In this document: one piece after another, positions 41,706 to 49,046 of the stretch | How positions within the stretch are numbered: position 1 is the first letter of the stretch | How the letters are laid out: the number at the start of each line of letters is the position of its first letter | Origin: Actinomycetota bacterium | Lineage (GTDB): Bacteria > Actinomycetota > Actinomycetes > Propionibacteriales > Nocardioidaceae | NCBI GenBank assembly: GCA_009701885.1 | Contig: WLJH01000002.1 | Span: forward strand, 62,001-126,000 | Reading direction: 5' to 3' | DNA length: 64,000 nucleotides | Position numbers and translations under genes: made by a program | Notes under the pieces: generated by a model | The model's input: the letters and a program-made list of their open reading frames with translations, nothing else | The model's database searches: none | What the model was told of the DNA's origin: nothing

Positions 41706-42819
41706 CGCGATCGGTGACCACCTCGACGAGCCCGTCCAGCGCGGCGCCCAGGTCCGCCCAGAGGTCCTCGACGTCCTCGACCCCGACCGAGAGCCGCACC
41801 AGGGCCTCCGAGACGTGCTGGGACTCGCCCTTCCACCGACGCCGGCGCTCGAGGGTGGACTCGACGCCACCGAGGCTGGTGGCGAAGACCCACAGCCGGG
41901 TCTTGCGGGTGAGCAGGTCGGCGGCGAGCGGGCCGGCGGCCAGCTCGATGCTGACGATGCAGCCGAAGCCGGGGTAGCGGACCCGGGCCACGGCCGGGTG
42001 CTCCTCCAGGCGGCGTGCGAGCTCCATCGCGTTGGACTGGGCGCGCTCGACCCGCAGATGCAGGGTGCGCAGGCCACGCGTGGCCAACCAGGCCTCGAGG
42101 GTGCCGGGGGTCGAGCCCTGCAGCTCCCGGCGCTGCCGCAGCACGGGGTAGAGCTGCTCGTCGTCGGTCACGAGCGCTCCGAGGAGCACGTCGGAGTGCC
42201 CGGAGAGGTACTTCGTGGCCGAGTGCACGACGATGTCGGCGCCCGCGGCGATCGGCTGCTGGAGCAGCGGCGTGGCGAAGGTGTTGTCGACCACGACGTA
42301 GGCACCGACCTCGTGGGCGCGCGCGCAGATGCGCTCGAGGTCGGCGACGTCGAGGTTGGGGTTGGTGGGGGACTCCACCCAGACCAGGGCGACGTCCTCG
42401 TCGAGCGCGGCGAGCACCGCGTCGGTGTCGGCGATGTCGACCAGGCGCGAGACCAGGCGGCCACGCAGCTCGAGGTCGGCGATCTGCGCCAGGCTGCCCT
42501 GGTACGCCGCGTCGGGGGCCACCACGAGGGCGCCCTGCCCCACCAGGTCGAGGACGGTGGAGACCGCGGCGAGCCCGGAGGAGAAGGCGAGGGCGCGGCC
42601 GCCCTCGAGCTGACCCAGGACGTCCTCGAAGGCCTCCCACGTCGGGTTGCCGCTGCGGCCGTACTCCCGCTCGCCGCCGCCCACGAACGTCGAGGCCATC
42701 GTGATCGGGTGGTTGAGCGGCTGGTCCGCCTCGTGCGGCGGGCGCCCGGCCGTCACGGCCACGGTCGAGGGGCTCACCTCTCGGGCTTCGGGTCGGGCGT
42801 CGGGGCGGTCGTCGGCCAT
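41701..42819 (-). CDS. Trans-sulfuration enzyme, cystathionine gamma-synthase/lyase family
   Basis: A 372-residue fold-type I PLP enzyme. The Schiff-base Lys203 is in VVHSATKYLSGHSD, and the neighbouring-subunit phosphate site YGR is at 53-55; SSGLAAVSTVLDL and ESPTNPNLDVADL are also typical. The family includes MetB, MetC, cystathionine gamma-lyase and methionine gamma-lyase, which cannot be told apart safely from sequence alone; the family-wide CGS-type label is used. TACTGT on the minus strand (42826-42831) ends 6 nt before ATG 42819. It is divergent from murF and convergent with gpsA. Confidence 0.88.
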   Translation of the reverse strand: MADDRPDARPEAREVSPSTVAVTAGRPPHEADQPLNHPITMASTFVGGGEREYGRSGNPTWEAFEDVLGQLEGGRALAFSSGLAAVSTVLDLVGQGALVVAPDAAYQGSLAQIADLELRGRLVSRLVDIADTDAVLAALDEDVALVWVESPTNPNLDVADLERICARAHEVGAYVVVDNTFATPLLQQPIAAGADIVVHSATKYLSGHSDVLLGALVTDDEQLYPVLRQRRELQGSTPGTLEAWLATRGLRTLHLRVERAQSNAMELARRLEEHPAVARVRYPGFGCIVSIELAAGPLAADLLTRKTRLWVFATSLGGVESTLERRRRWKGESQHVSEALVRLSVGVEDVEDLWADLGAALDGLVEVVTDRG

Positions 42820-42871
42820 GGCGACACAGTAGGTGCGGGCCCCTCCCGGTCCCTGCCCTAGGGTCGGACGC

Positions 42872-44248
42872 GTGATCGCGATGAGCCTGGCCCAGGTCGC
42901 CGAGGTGGTCGGTGGCACCGTCCACGGGGAGCCCGGGGCGGGGGAGGTCGTCGTCGACGGCCCGGTCGTCATCGACGGCCGGGAGGCGGTGGCCGGCAGC
43001 CTCTTCGCCGCGTTCGTGGGGGAGCGGGTCGACGGCCACGACCACGTCGACCAGGCCGCGGCCGCCGGTGCGGTGGCCGTGCTCGGCAGCCGCCCCACGC
43101 CCCTGCCGACGGTCGTCGTCGAGGACGTGCGCTCCGCGCTGCAGCTGCTGGCGTCGTACGTCGTGGGGCGGGTGCGCGCGGAGGGCGACCTCACCGTGGT
43201 GGCCCTGACCGGCTCCCAGGGCAAGACCTCCACCAAGGACCTGCTCGCCGCCGTGCTCGGCGGGGCCGCGGCGACCGTCGCCACCCGGGGGTCCTTCAAC
43301 AACGAGCTGGGCATGCCGCTCACGGCCCTGCGGGTGGAGCCGGGGACCCGGTTCCTGGTGCTGGAGATGGGTGCGCGCGGCCGCGGGCACATCGCCGAGC
43401 TGTGCGCGCTGGTGCGCCCCGACGTCTCGGTGGTGCTCAACGTGGGACAGGCGCACCTGGGGGAGTTTGGGTCCCGCGAGGCGATCGCCGAGGCCAAGGG
43501 CGAGCTGGTCGAGGCGCTCGCCGCCGACGGCACCGCCGTGCTCAACGCCGGTGACGAGCGGGTCGCGGCGATGGCGGCCCGCACCAGCGCACGGGTCGTC
43601 TCCTTCGGCGACGTGCCCGGCGCCGACGTCCGGGTCGAGGACCTCGTGCTCGACCGGCTGGGCCGCCCGACCTTCCGGCTCGTCACCGCCGACGCCGCCG
43701 CCGAGGTCACCCTGCGGCTGGTCGGCGCCCACCAGGCGCTCAACGCCGCCGCTGCGGCCGCCACCGCCCTGGCCGCCGGTCTCGACCTGGCCGACGTCGC
43801 GACCTCGCTGGCCCAGGTCGAGACGCTGTCGCAGTGGCGGATGGAGCTGCGCGAGCTCGACCGCGGCGTCGTCGTGCTCAACGACTCCTACAACGCCAAC
43901 CCCGACTCGGTGGTCGCCGCCCTGGAGGCGCTCGTGTCGATCGCCGCCGACGACTCCTCGACCCGCACCATCGCGGTGCTGGGGGAGATGCGCGAGCTCG
44001 GCGACGCCCACGAGGCCGAGCACCGCGGCGTCGGGGCTCGGGCCGCCGAGCTGGGCGTGGACCGGGTGGTGGTCGTCGGCGAGGCCGCCCGCGGCATCCA
44101 CGAGGGGGCCGGCGAGCGGTCGGTGCTGCTCGCCGACAACGCCGCCGCCGTGGCCTGGCTCGCCGAGCACGTCGCCGAGGGTGACGTGGTCCTCATCAAG
44201 GCCTCCCGCGGCGCGCGCCTCGACGAGGTCGCAGCGACCCTCCAGTAG
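42872..44248 (+). CDS. murF: UDP-N-acetylmuramoyl-tripeptide--D-alanyl-D-alanine ligase
   Basis: A 458-residue Mur ligase that adds D-Ala-D-Ala to the UDP-MurNAc tripeptide. The ATP-binding loop TGSQGKTST is at 113-121, the central region has [14 protein letters not shown] and [11 protein letters not shown], and the C-terminal domain has [16 protein letters not shown] at 42859-42864 ends 7 nt before GTG 42872; an ATG nine bases later is possible. Unusually it lies outside the dcw cluster, directly upstream of ddl, which makes its dipeptide substrate. The TAG stop of this gene forms the start of the ddl -10 box. Confidence 0.95.
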   Translation: MIAMSLAQVAEVVGGTVHGEPGAGEVVVDGPVVIDGREAVAGSLFAAFVGERVDGHDHVDQAAAAGAVAVLGSRPTPLPTVVVEDVRSALQLLASYVVGRVRAEGDLTVVALTGSQGKTSTKDLLAAVLGGAAATVATRGSFNNELGMPLTALRVEPGTRFLVLEMGARGRGHIAELCALVRPDVSVVLNVGQAHLGEFGSREAIAEAKGELVEALAADGTAVLNAGDERVAAMAARTSARVVSFGDVPGADVRVEDLVLDRLGRPTFRLVTADAAAEVTLRLVGAHQALNAAAAAATALAAGLDLADVATSLAQVETLSQWRMELRELDRGVVVLNDSYNANPDSVVAALEALVSIAADDSSTRTIAVLGEMRELGDAHEAEHRGVGARAAELGVDRVVVVGEAARGIHEGAGERSVLLADNAAAVAWLAEHVAEGDVVLIKASRGARLDEVAATLQ

Positions 44249-44259
44249 CCTCGCGCCCC

Positions 44260-45357
44260 ATGACCGACCCCAGCACGCCCCCCACGTCCGGCTCCGGTCG
44301 CAAGGTCCGCGTGGCCCTGGTCTTCGGCGGCCGTTCCGGCGAGCACTCCATCTCCGCGGCCACCGCCGCCGGGGTGATGAAGGCGATCGACCGCGAGAAG
44401 TACGACGTGCTCCCGGTCGGCATCACGCGTGACGGCGAGTGGGTGCTGCCGTCGGCCGACGCCCGCTTCGAGCTCACCTCGGGTGCACTGCCCGAGGTGA
44501 CCACCGAGGGCGGCACGGAGATCGCCGGCCTCGCCGAGGCCGGCCCGGTCGACGTGGTCTTCCCCCTCCTCCACGGCCCGTACGGCGAGGACGGCACGAT
44601 CCAGGGCCTGCTGGAGCTCGCAGGGGTGCGGTACGTCGGTGCCGGCGTGCTCGCCTCCGCCGTCGGCATGGACAAGGCCTACATGAAGCTGGTCTTCGCC
44701 GGGCACGGCCTGCCCGTCGGGCCGTACGTCGTGGTCAAGCCTCGCGACTGGGAGCAGCGCGCCTCCGAGGTGGTCGACCGGGTCTCGCGCGAGCTGGCGT
44801 TCCCGGTGTTCGTGAAGCCCGCCCGCGCGGGTTCCTCGCTCGGTGTCACCCGTGTCGACGACGTCTCGGGCCTGGCCGACGCGATCGAGGAGGCCCGTTT
44901 CCACGACCCCAAGGTCCTGGTCGAGCAGGGGATCGAGGGCCGCGAGATCGAGTGCGCGGTGCTCGGCGGCCGCGGCGGCGGTGCCCCGCGGGCCTCGGTG
45001 CCCGGCGAGATCGTGGTCGACCACGACGAGGCGGCCTTCTACGACTTCGAGTCGAAGTACCTCTCGGCCACCCACGCCCGCACCGACGCCCCCGCCGACC
45101 TGCCGGCTGACGTGGCCGAGCGGGTCCACGAGCTCGCGGTCGCGGCGTTCGAGGCGATCGGCGCGGAGGGTCTCTCGCGGGTCGACTGCTTCGTCACCCC
45201 CGACGGCGAGGTGCTGCTCAACGAGATCAACACCATGCCCGGGTTCACGCCCATCTCGATGTACTCCCAGATGTGGGAGGCCAGCGGCCTGTCCTACACC
45301 GACCTCGTCGACGAGCTGATCCAGCTCGCGCTCGAGCGGCCGGTCGGGCTGCGCTGA
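44260..45357 (+). CDS. ddl: D-alanine--D-alanine ligase
   Basis: A 365-residue ATP-grasp enzyme joining two D-Ala for peptidoglycan. The N-terminal FGGRSGEHSISAATA, the LHGPYGEDGTIQGLLE segment, the KPARAGSSLGVTRV ATP site and the Mg-binding ENEINTMPGFT region (Glu322, Asn324) are complete. TAGCCT at 44246-44251, which includes the murF stop, ends 8 nt before ATG 44260, so ddl may be transcribed both with murF and from its own leaderless promoter. A second, divergent-in-sequence ligase homologue lies convergently just downstream. Confidence 0.96.
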   Translation: MTDPSTPPTSGSGRKVRVALVFGGRSGEHSISAATAAGVMKAIDREKYDVLPVGITRDGEWVLPSADARFELTSGALPEVTTEGGTEIAGLAEAGPVDVVFPLLHGPYGEDGTIQGLLELAGVRYVGAGVLASAVGMDKAYMKLVFAGHGLPVGPYVVVKPRDWEQRASEVVDRVSRELAFPVFVKPARAGSSLGVTRVDDVSGLADAIEEARFHDPKVLVEQGIEGREIECAVLGGRGGGAPRASVPGEIVVDHDEAAFYDFESKYLSATHARTDAPADLPADVAERVHELAVAAFEAIGAEGLSRVDCFVTPDGEVLLNEINTMPGFTPISMYSQMWEASGLSYTDLVDELIQLALERPVGLR

Positions 45358-45367
45358 GTGCGCGCGT

Positions 45368-45461
45368 GTGAGGTTCAGCGGGGCGCCGATGAACCTCACG
45401 GGCAGCCGATGCAGCTTCAGCGGCCCGGCGTCAGGTGCAGCGGGGGGCCGCTGAACCTCAC
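45368..45461. repeat. Three-armed palindromic word between two ddl-type genes
   Basis: GTGAGGTTCAGCGG (45368-45381) has an exact complement at 45448-45461 and a shorter 9-bp complement at 45391-45399, so two alternative hairpins are possible. It lies between the convergent ends of the ligase genes and may terminate both. Confidence 0.7.
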
Positions 45462-45481
45462 GACCGCGGGCCCCGACGGCC

Positions 45482-46477
45482 TCAGCCCAGCGTGCGCCGC
45501 AGCAGGTCGAGCGTGACCTGGCCGAGCGAGGTGCCGGACAGCGTGCAGGCGAAGGGCATGACCGAGGTCTCGGTCGTGCCCGGGGTGATGGCGGTCTCGA
45601 GCACGACGTAGGTGCCGTCGGCGGAGACGATGAAGTCCGAGCGGGACACGTCGGAGAGGCCGAGCACCTCGTGGGCTCGCACGGCGGTGCGGCCGAGGTC
45701 CTCGATCAGCTCCTCGGGCAGGTCCGGGCGCGCGAGGCCGACGAACTCGGCGGTGTAGCGGGCGGAGAAGTCGAACTCGTGGCCCTTCTCGTACTGCACC
45801 GACACCGGGGTCAGCGCGCGCACGCCCTGCTCGTCCTCGACGCACACGACGCTGACATCGATGCCGTCGTGGAAGCGCTCGATCAGGGCGTCCTCGCAGT
45901 AGGCGTAGGAGCGCACGAGCGCCGAGGGCAGGGCGTCCATCCCGTCGACGCCGGTGACGCCCAGGGCGCTGCCGCAGCGCGTCGGCTTCACGACCACACG
46001 CTCGCCGAGGCGGTGCATCACGTGCTCCATCAGCGCGCTGGCACCGATGTCGCGGAAGGTCTGGGCCGAGAGCCCGACGCTCTCGGGGACAGGGATGCCC
46101 TGGCGCCGCAGCAGCTCGCGGGCAGTGCCCTTGTCGAAGGCGACCCGGCAGGCGTGGCTGTCGGAGCCGACGAACGGCATCCCGATCAGGTCGAGGAGGG
46201 TCTGGATCTCGCCGTCCTCGCCGAACTGACCGTGCAGCGCCGGCACGGCCGCGACCACCTTGTCCTGCTCGAGCTGGTGCAGCAGCTGCCGGTCGAAGTC
46301 GTACGCCGCGGCCTCGACCCCCACCGCGCGCAGCTCGCGCACGAGGTTGCGGCCGCTGGCCAGGGAGACGTCGCGCTCGTGGCTCAGGCCGCCCGCGATG
46401 ACCGCGACCGGGCCCGGCAGCGCGGCGTCGTCGCCCGCGCTGTCACCGGCGCCGACAGGGCTCCCCAAGGTGCTCAT
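45482..46477 (-). CDS. Second D-alanine--D-alanine ligase-like ATP-grasp protein
   Basis: A 331-residue homologue of Ddl. It keeps GGLSHERDVSLASG, LHGQFGEDGEIQTLLDL and the ATP-grasp core KPTRCGSALGVTGV. At the Mg site the conserved E-x-N-T-x-PG is replaced by Glu294-Thr-Ala296-Ile-Thr-Pro-Gly: the Asn that binds the second Mg ion (Asn324 in the neighbouring ddl) is Ala. The protein may use another acceptor or donor, have weaker activity, or be regulatory. ATG 46477 is chosen over an upstream ATG at 46495. It is convergent with the standard ddl and lies in the same cell-wall gene context. Confidence 0.85.
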   Translation of the reverse strand: MSTLGSPVGAGDSAGDDAALPGPVAVIAGGLSHERDVSLASGRNLVRELRAVGVEAAAYDFDRQLLHQLEQDKVVAAVPALHGQFGEDGEIQTLLDLIGMPFVGSDSHACRVAFDKGTARELLRRQGIPVPESVGLSAQTFRDIGASALMEHVMHRLGERVVVKPTRCGSALGVTGVDGMDALPSALVRSYAYCEDALIERFHDGIDVSVVCVEDEQGVRALTPVSVQYEKGHEFDFSARYTAEFVGLARPDLPEELIEDLGRTAVRAHEVLGLSDVSRSDFIVSADGTYVVLETAITPGTTETSVMPFACTLSGTSLGQVTLDLLRRTLG

Positions 46478-46531
46478 GGGCTCAGCGTCCCACACGCGGC
46501 CGACGGTCCTGCCCGCGCCTGCAGTCAGTGC

Positions 46532-47014
46532 CTACTGGCAGCGGCTGACGCGCTCCAGGTGCTCGGTGACCGGCTCGGCCAGGGCGGAGAGGACCTCCAG
46601 GGAGAACTGCCCGCGCTGCTCGGCGGAGAAGACGACAGCGATGCGCGGGCGCACGCCGATGGCGGTCGCGGTCACGGACGAAGCGGGGTCCGAGAGCTCG
46701 TCGGGGTCGATGAACCAGCCGACGCCCAGGACCTCGTCGCACTCGGAGGTGTCCAGCAGGGTGGCCGGTTCCGGTGCGCCGCAGGTCAGCGTCGCGTCGG
46801 CGGCAGCCTCCGGGAGGTCGGCGAGGAACGCCTCGCACGCCGTCTGCTCCTCGGCGGAGAGGGAGACCCGTGCGACGGGGTCCGGCTCCGCGGCGTCCTC
46901 GGAGCACCCGGCCGCGAGGGCGGCCACGAGCAGAAGGGGCGGCAGGGACAGGGACACGGCGACGCCCCGGGTCCCTCGGGACCCGGGGCGTGCGCGGCGT
47001 ACGTCGGTGGGCAC
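46532..47014 (-). CDS. DUF3515-family lipoprotein
   Basis: A 160-residue exported lipoprotein. After a basic N-terminus and hydrophobic stretch comes the lipobox LAAGC (Cys37), so the mature protein would be lipid-anchored on the outer face of the membrane. Two further Cys pairs (ACEAFL, TCGAPEP, ECDEV, SRCQ) suggest disulfides. It matches my recollection of the actinobacterial DUF3515 family, found between ddl and thiL in many genomes and of unknown role. The start is GTG 47014; a shorter start at a GTG within the signal sequence is possible. Confidence 0.82.
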   Translation of the reverse strand: MPTDVRRARPGSRGTRGVAVSLSLPPLLLVAALAAGCSEDAAEPDPVARVSLSAEEQTACEAFLADLPEAAADATLTCGAPEPATLLDTSECDEVLGVGWFIDPDELSDPASSVTATAIGVRPRIAVVFSAEQRGQFSLEVLSALAEPVTEHLERVSRCQ

Positions 47015-47040
47015 CGTCGTCGAGCGATGAGGCGGGTGCC

Positions 47041-47277
47041 TCAGATGTGGACGACCGGGCAGGTCAGGGTGCGGGTGATGCCGTCGAGGTTCTGGACCTT
47101 CGAGACGACCAGCTTGCCGAGCTCGTCGACGTTGCGGGCCTCGGCGCGCACGATGACGTCGTAGGGGCCGGTGACGTCCTCGGCGAGGGTCACGCCCTTG
47201 ATCTGTGCGATGGCGGTGGCGACCTCCGCGGCCTTGCCGACGTCGGTCTGGATCAGGATGTAGGCCTGGACGACCAT
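47041..47277 (-). CDS. Single-domain Lrp/AsnC-type ligand-binding protein
   Basis: A 78-residue protein consisting only of the RAM (regulation of amino acid metabolism) fold of Lrp/AsnC regulators: VQAYILIQTDVGK, VAEDVTGPYDVIVRAE and a C-terminal TRTLTCPVVHI. There is no DNA-binding helix-turn-helix. Such stand-alone RAM proteins form oligomers that bind amino acids and are conserved in this chromosomal neighbourhood in actinobacteria. AGGGAGA precedes ATG 47277. It lies 27 bp after nothing but the lipoprotein gene start on the same strand and is divergent from thiL. Confidence 0.88.
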   Translation of the reverse strand: MVVQAYILIQTDVGKAAEVATAIAQIKGVTLAEDVTGPYDVIVRAEARNVDELGKLVVSKVQNLDGITRTLTCPVVHI

Positions 47278-47483
47278 CGTGCTCTCCCTAGGTTCGGTTG
47301 CGCGGCGGCGCTGCCGCGGACACCTCACTGCGGCGCCGAGTGCAACCTACCGCCCGGGGGCCACGACGACGACAGCCGCCCGGTCGCCCGACCCCGGTCG
47401 CGGGGTCGCCCTGAGCCGCCCGGGGCCGCCCAGGGCCTGCGGCCGGTGCCCGGCCGCCGCACCCCGGGTGGTGGGATGGAGCC

Positions 47484-48476
47484 ATGGTGGACGCACGGCA
47501 CGATGGAGCGGCGGCGGCAGCGGCGGGCGGGCTGGACCCGGCGGCGACGGTGGCCGACGTGGGGGAGTTCGCACTGATCGACGCCCTCACGGCTCTCTTC
47601 GACCAGGGCGAGCAGGTGCTCGTCGGCCCCGGTGACGACGCCGCGGTCCTGCGCATCCGCCACGGCCACGTGGTCGTCTCCACCGACCTGCTCGTCGAGG
47701 GGCGGCACTTCCGCCGTGACTGGGTGCCGGCCGCTGACGTGGGCCACCGGGCTGCCGCGCAGAACCTCTCCGACGTCAACGCCATGGGCGGGCGCGCGCA
47801 CAGCCTGACCGTCGGCATGGCCGTCCCGGCCGACCTGCCGGTCTCCTGGGCGCTGGAGTTCGCCGCGGGGTTCGCCGAGGAGTGCCGCGCGGTCGGCGCC
47901 AGCGTCGTCGGCGGCGACCTCACGCGCGGGGACCAGCTGGTCGTCGCCGTGACGGTCCTCGGCTCGTGCACGGTCTCGCCGGTGCTGCGCAGCGGTGCCG
48001 CGCCCGGCGACGTGGTCGCGCTGGCCGGTCGCCAGGGCTGGGCCGCCGGCGGACTGGCCGTGCTCGGCCGCGGCTTCCGCTCGCCCCGGGTGCTGGTCGA
48101 GGCCTACCGACGGCCGGAGCCGCCGTACGACGCCGGGCCGGAGGCCGCCGCGGCCGGTGCGACCGCGATGGTCGACGTCTCCGACGGGCTGCTGTCCGAG
48201 GCGGGCCACCTCGCCCGCGGCTCGGCGGTCGCCATCGACCTGCGCACCCAGGCGCTGGAGGTGCCCGAGCCGCTGCTCGCGGTCGCGGCCGCCACGGGCG
48301 CCGACCCGCTGTCCTTCGTGCTCGGCGGGGGCGACGACCACGCGCTGCTCGCGACGTTCCCGCCCGGTGCGACCCTGCCCGCGGGCTTCCGGGTCATCGG
48401 GTCGGTCGCAGAAGGGGAGGGCGTCACCGTGGACGGTGCGGCGTACGACGGCCCGACGGGCTGGACGCACTTCTAG
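47484..48476 (+). CDS. thiL: Thiamine-monophosphate kinase
   Basis: A 330-residue enzyme that phosphorylates thiamine monophosphate to the active diphosphate. The PurM-like N-terminal domain has VGPGDDAAVLRI and STDLLVEGRHF, followed by NLSDVNAMGG and VGGDLTRG; the C-terminal domain has DVSDGLLSEAGHLARGS and GGGDDHALL. Asp residues in GDDAA and in DVNAMGG bind the Mg ions. The long Ala-rich N-terminus leaves the start slightly open, but ATG 47484 is reasonable. No TPP riboswitch was seen upstream. A hairpin ending the gene lies at 48484-48504. Confidence 0.95.
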   Translation: MVDARHDGAAAAAAGGLDPAATVADVGEFALIDALTALFDQGEQVLVGPGDDAAVLRIRHGHVVVSTDLLVEGRHFRRDWVPAADVGHRAAAQNLSDVNAMGGRAHSLTVGMAVPADLPVSWALEFAAGFAEECRAVGASVVGGDLTRGDQLVVAVTVLGSCTVSPVLRSGAAPGDVVALAGRQGWAAGGLAVLGRGFRSPRVLVEAYRRPEPPYDAGPEAAAAGATAMVDVSDGLLSEAGHLARGSAVAIDLRTQALEVPEPLLAVAAATGADPLSFVLGGGDDHALLATFPPGATLPAGFRVIGSVAEGEGVTVDGAAYDGPTGWTHF

Positions 48477-48483
48477 GGTGCTG

Positions 48484-48504
48484 CCTGTGGTCGCCGACCA
48501 CAGG
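48484..48504 (+). terminator. Hairpin after thiL
   Basis: A perfect 9-bp stem with a 3-nt loop: CCTGTGGTC (48484-48492), GCC, GACCACAGG (48496-48504), starting 8 bp after the thiL stop. No T-run; the dispersed repeat begins at once. Confidence 0.55.
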
Positions 48505-48571
48505 TAGCTCACGCGGTCTCGACACGCGGGTCGCGACGTCGTTCCTCAGTCGCGCCGCTCGCTCGACCACC
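48503..48571. repeat. Inverted copy of the dispersed repeat
   Basis: The first 25 bp (48503-48527, containing CTCACGCGGTCTCGACACG) are the perfect reverse complement of 41681-41705. The unit closes with GCTCGCTCGACCACC. Between the two ends the copies differ. Confidence 0.7.
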
Positions 48572-48607
48572 GTTGTGTCGTTTGCCCGCTCGCCTCGCTG
48601 CGCTCAG

Positions 48608-48648
48608 CGAACAAACGAAACGGCCGCCACCTGTGCAGGTGACGGCCG
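48608..48648 (-). terminator. Terminator of rpmB
   Basis: On the minus strand the stem CGGCCGTCACC/GGTGGCGGCCG (loop TGCACA, one mismatch) occupies 48648-48621 and is followed by TTTCGTTTGTTCG. With its T-rich tail it is a good intrinsic terminator, 27 bp after the rpmB stop. Confidence 0.8.
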
Positions 48649-48675
48649 GTCCGGCATGCTCCGTTGGTCAGTGCC

Positions 48676-48861
48676 TCAGCGCGAGACCTTGCCCGCCTTC
48701 AGGCAGCCGGTGCAGACGTTCATCCGCTTCGGGGTGCCGTTGACGACGGCGCGGACGCGCTGGATGTTGGGGTCGAAGCGACGCTTCGTGATCTTGCGCG
48801 ACCACGGCCGGTTGTTGCCGAAGCCAGGCTTCTTGGCGCAGATGTCGCAGACGGCAGCCAC
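48676..48861 (-). CDS. rpmB: 50S ribosomal protein L28
   Basis: A 61-residue ribosomal protein. It carries two Cys pairs, CDIC near the start and CTGC near the end, so it is the zinc-binding form rather than the zinc-free alternative that actinobacteria make under zinc starvation. KPGFGNNRPWSRKITKRRFDPN is typical. GTG 48861 has AGGAG 7 nt upstream, so the mRNA has a leader. It is divergent from the DAK2-domain gene and ends in an intrinsic terminator with a T-rich tail. Confidence 0.95.
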   Translation of the reverse strand: MAAVCDICAKKPGFGNNRPWSRKITKRRFDPNIQRVRAVVNGTPKRMNVCTGCLKAGKVSR

Positions 48862-49046
48862 CGTGAACTCCTGAGGATCGATGTTGAACGAGTCGTGAGG
48901 GCCCATCCGACCGCTGCACGGTGGTCTCACCGCGGCCGCGCCGGTCTGGGCAACCGCACCAGAGTATCGCCACACCCCCCGAACTCCGAATCGAGGCCGG
49001 AGCGTCCCCGCCCCCGCCGTCGGTGGCGACCACTAACCTCGGGGCC

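Noticed and set aside
42820..42871. SAM riboswitch before the trans-sulfuration gene
   Set aside because: The gap to murF is only 52 bp and the gene has a leaderless-type box, leaving no room for a riboswitch.
40448..44170. A 1240-codon open frame on the minus strand
   Set aside because: It overlaps gpsA and murF on the other strand and a trans-sulfuration gene in another frame; no recognisable domain and shadow-like composition.
47278..47483. TPP riboswitch before thiL
   Set aside because: No CUGAGA-type conserved core was seen, and thiL is not usually under this riboswitch.
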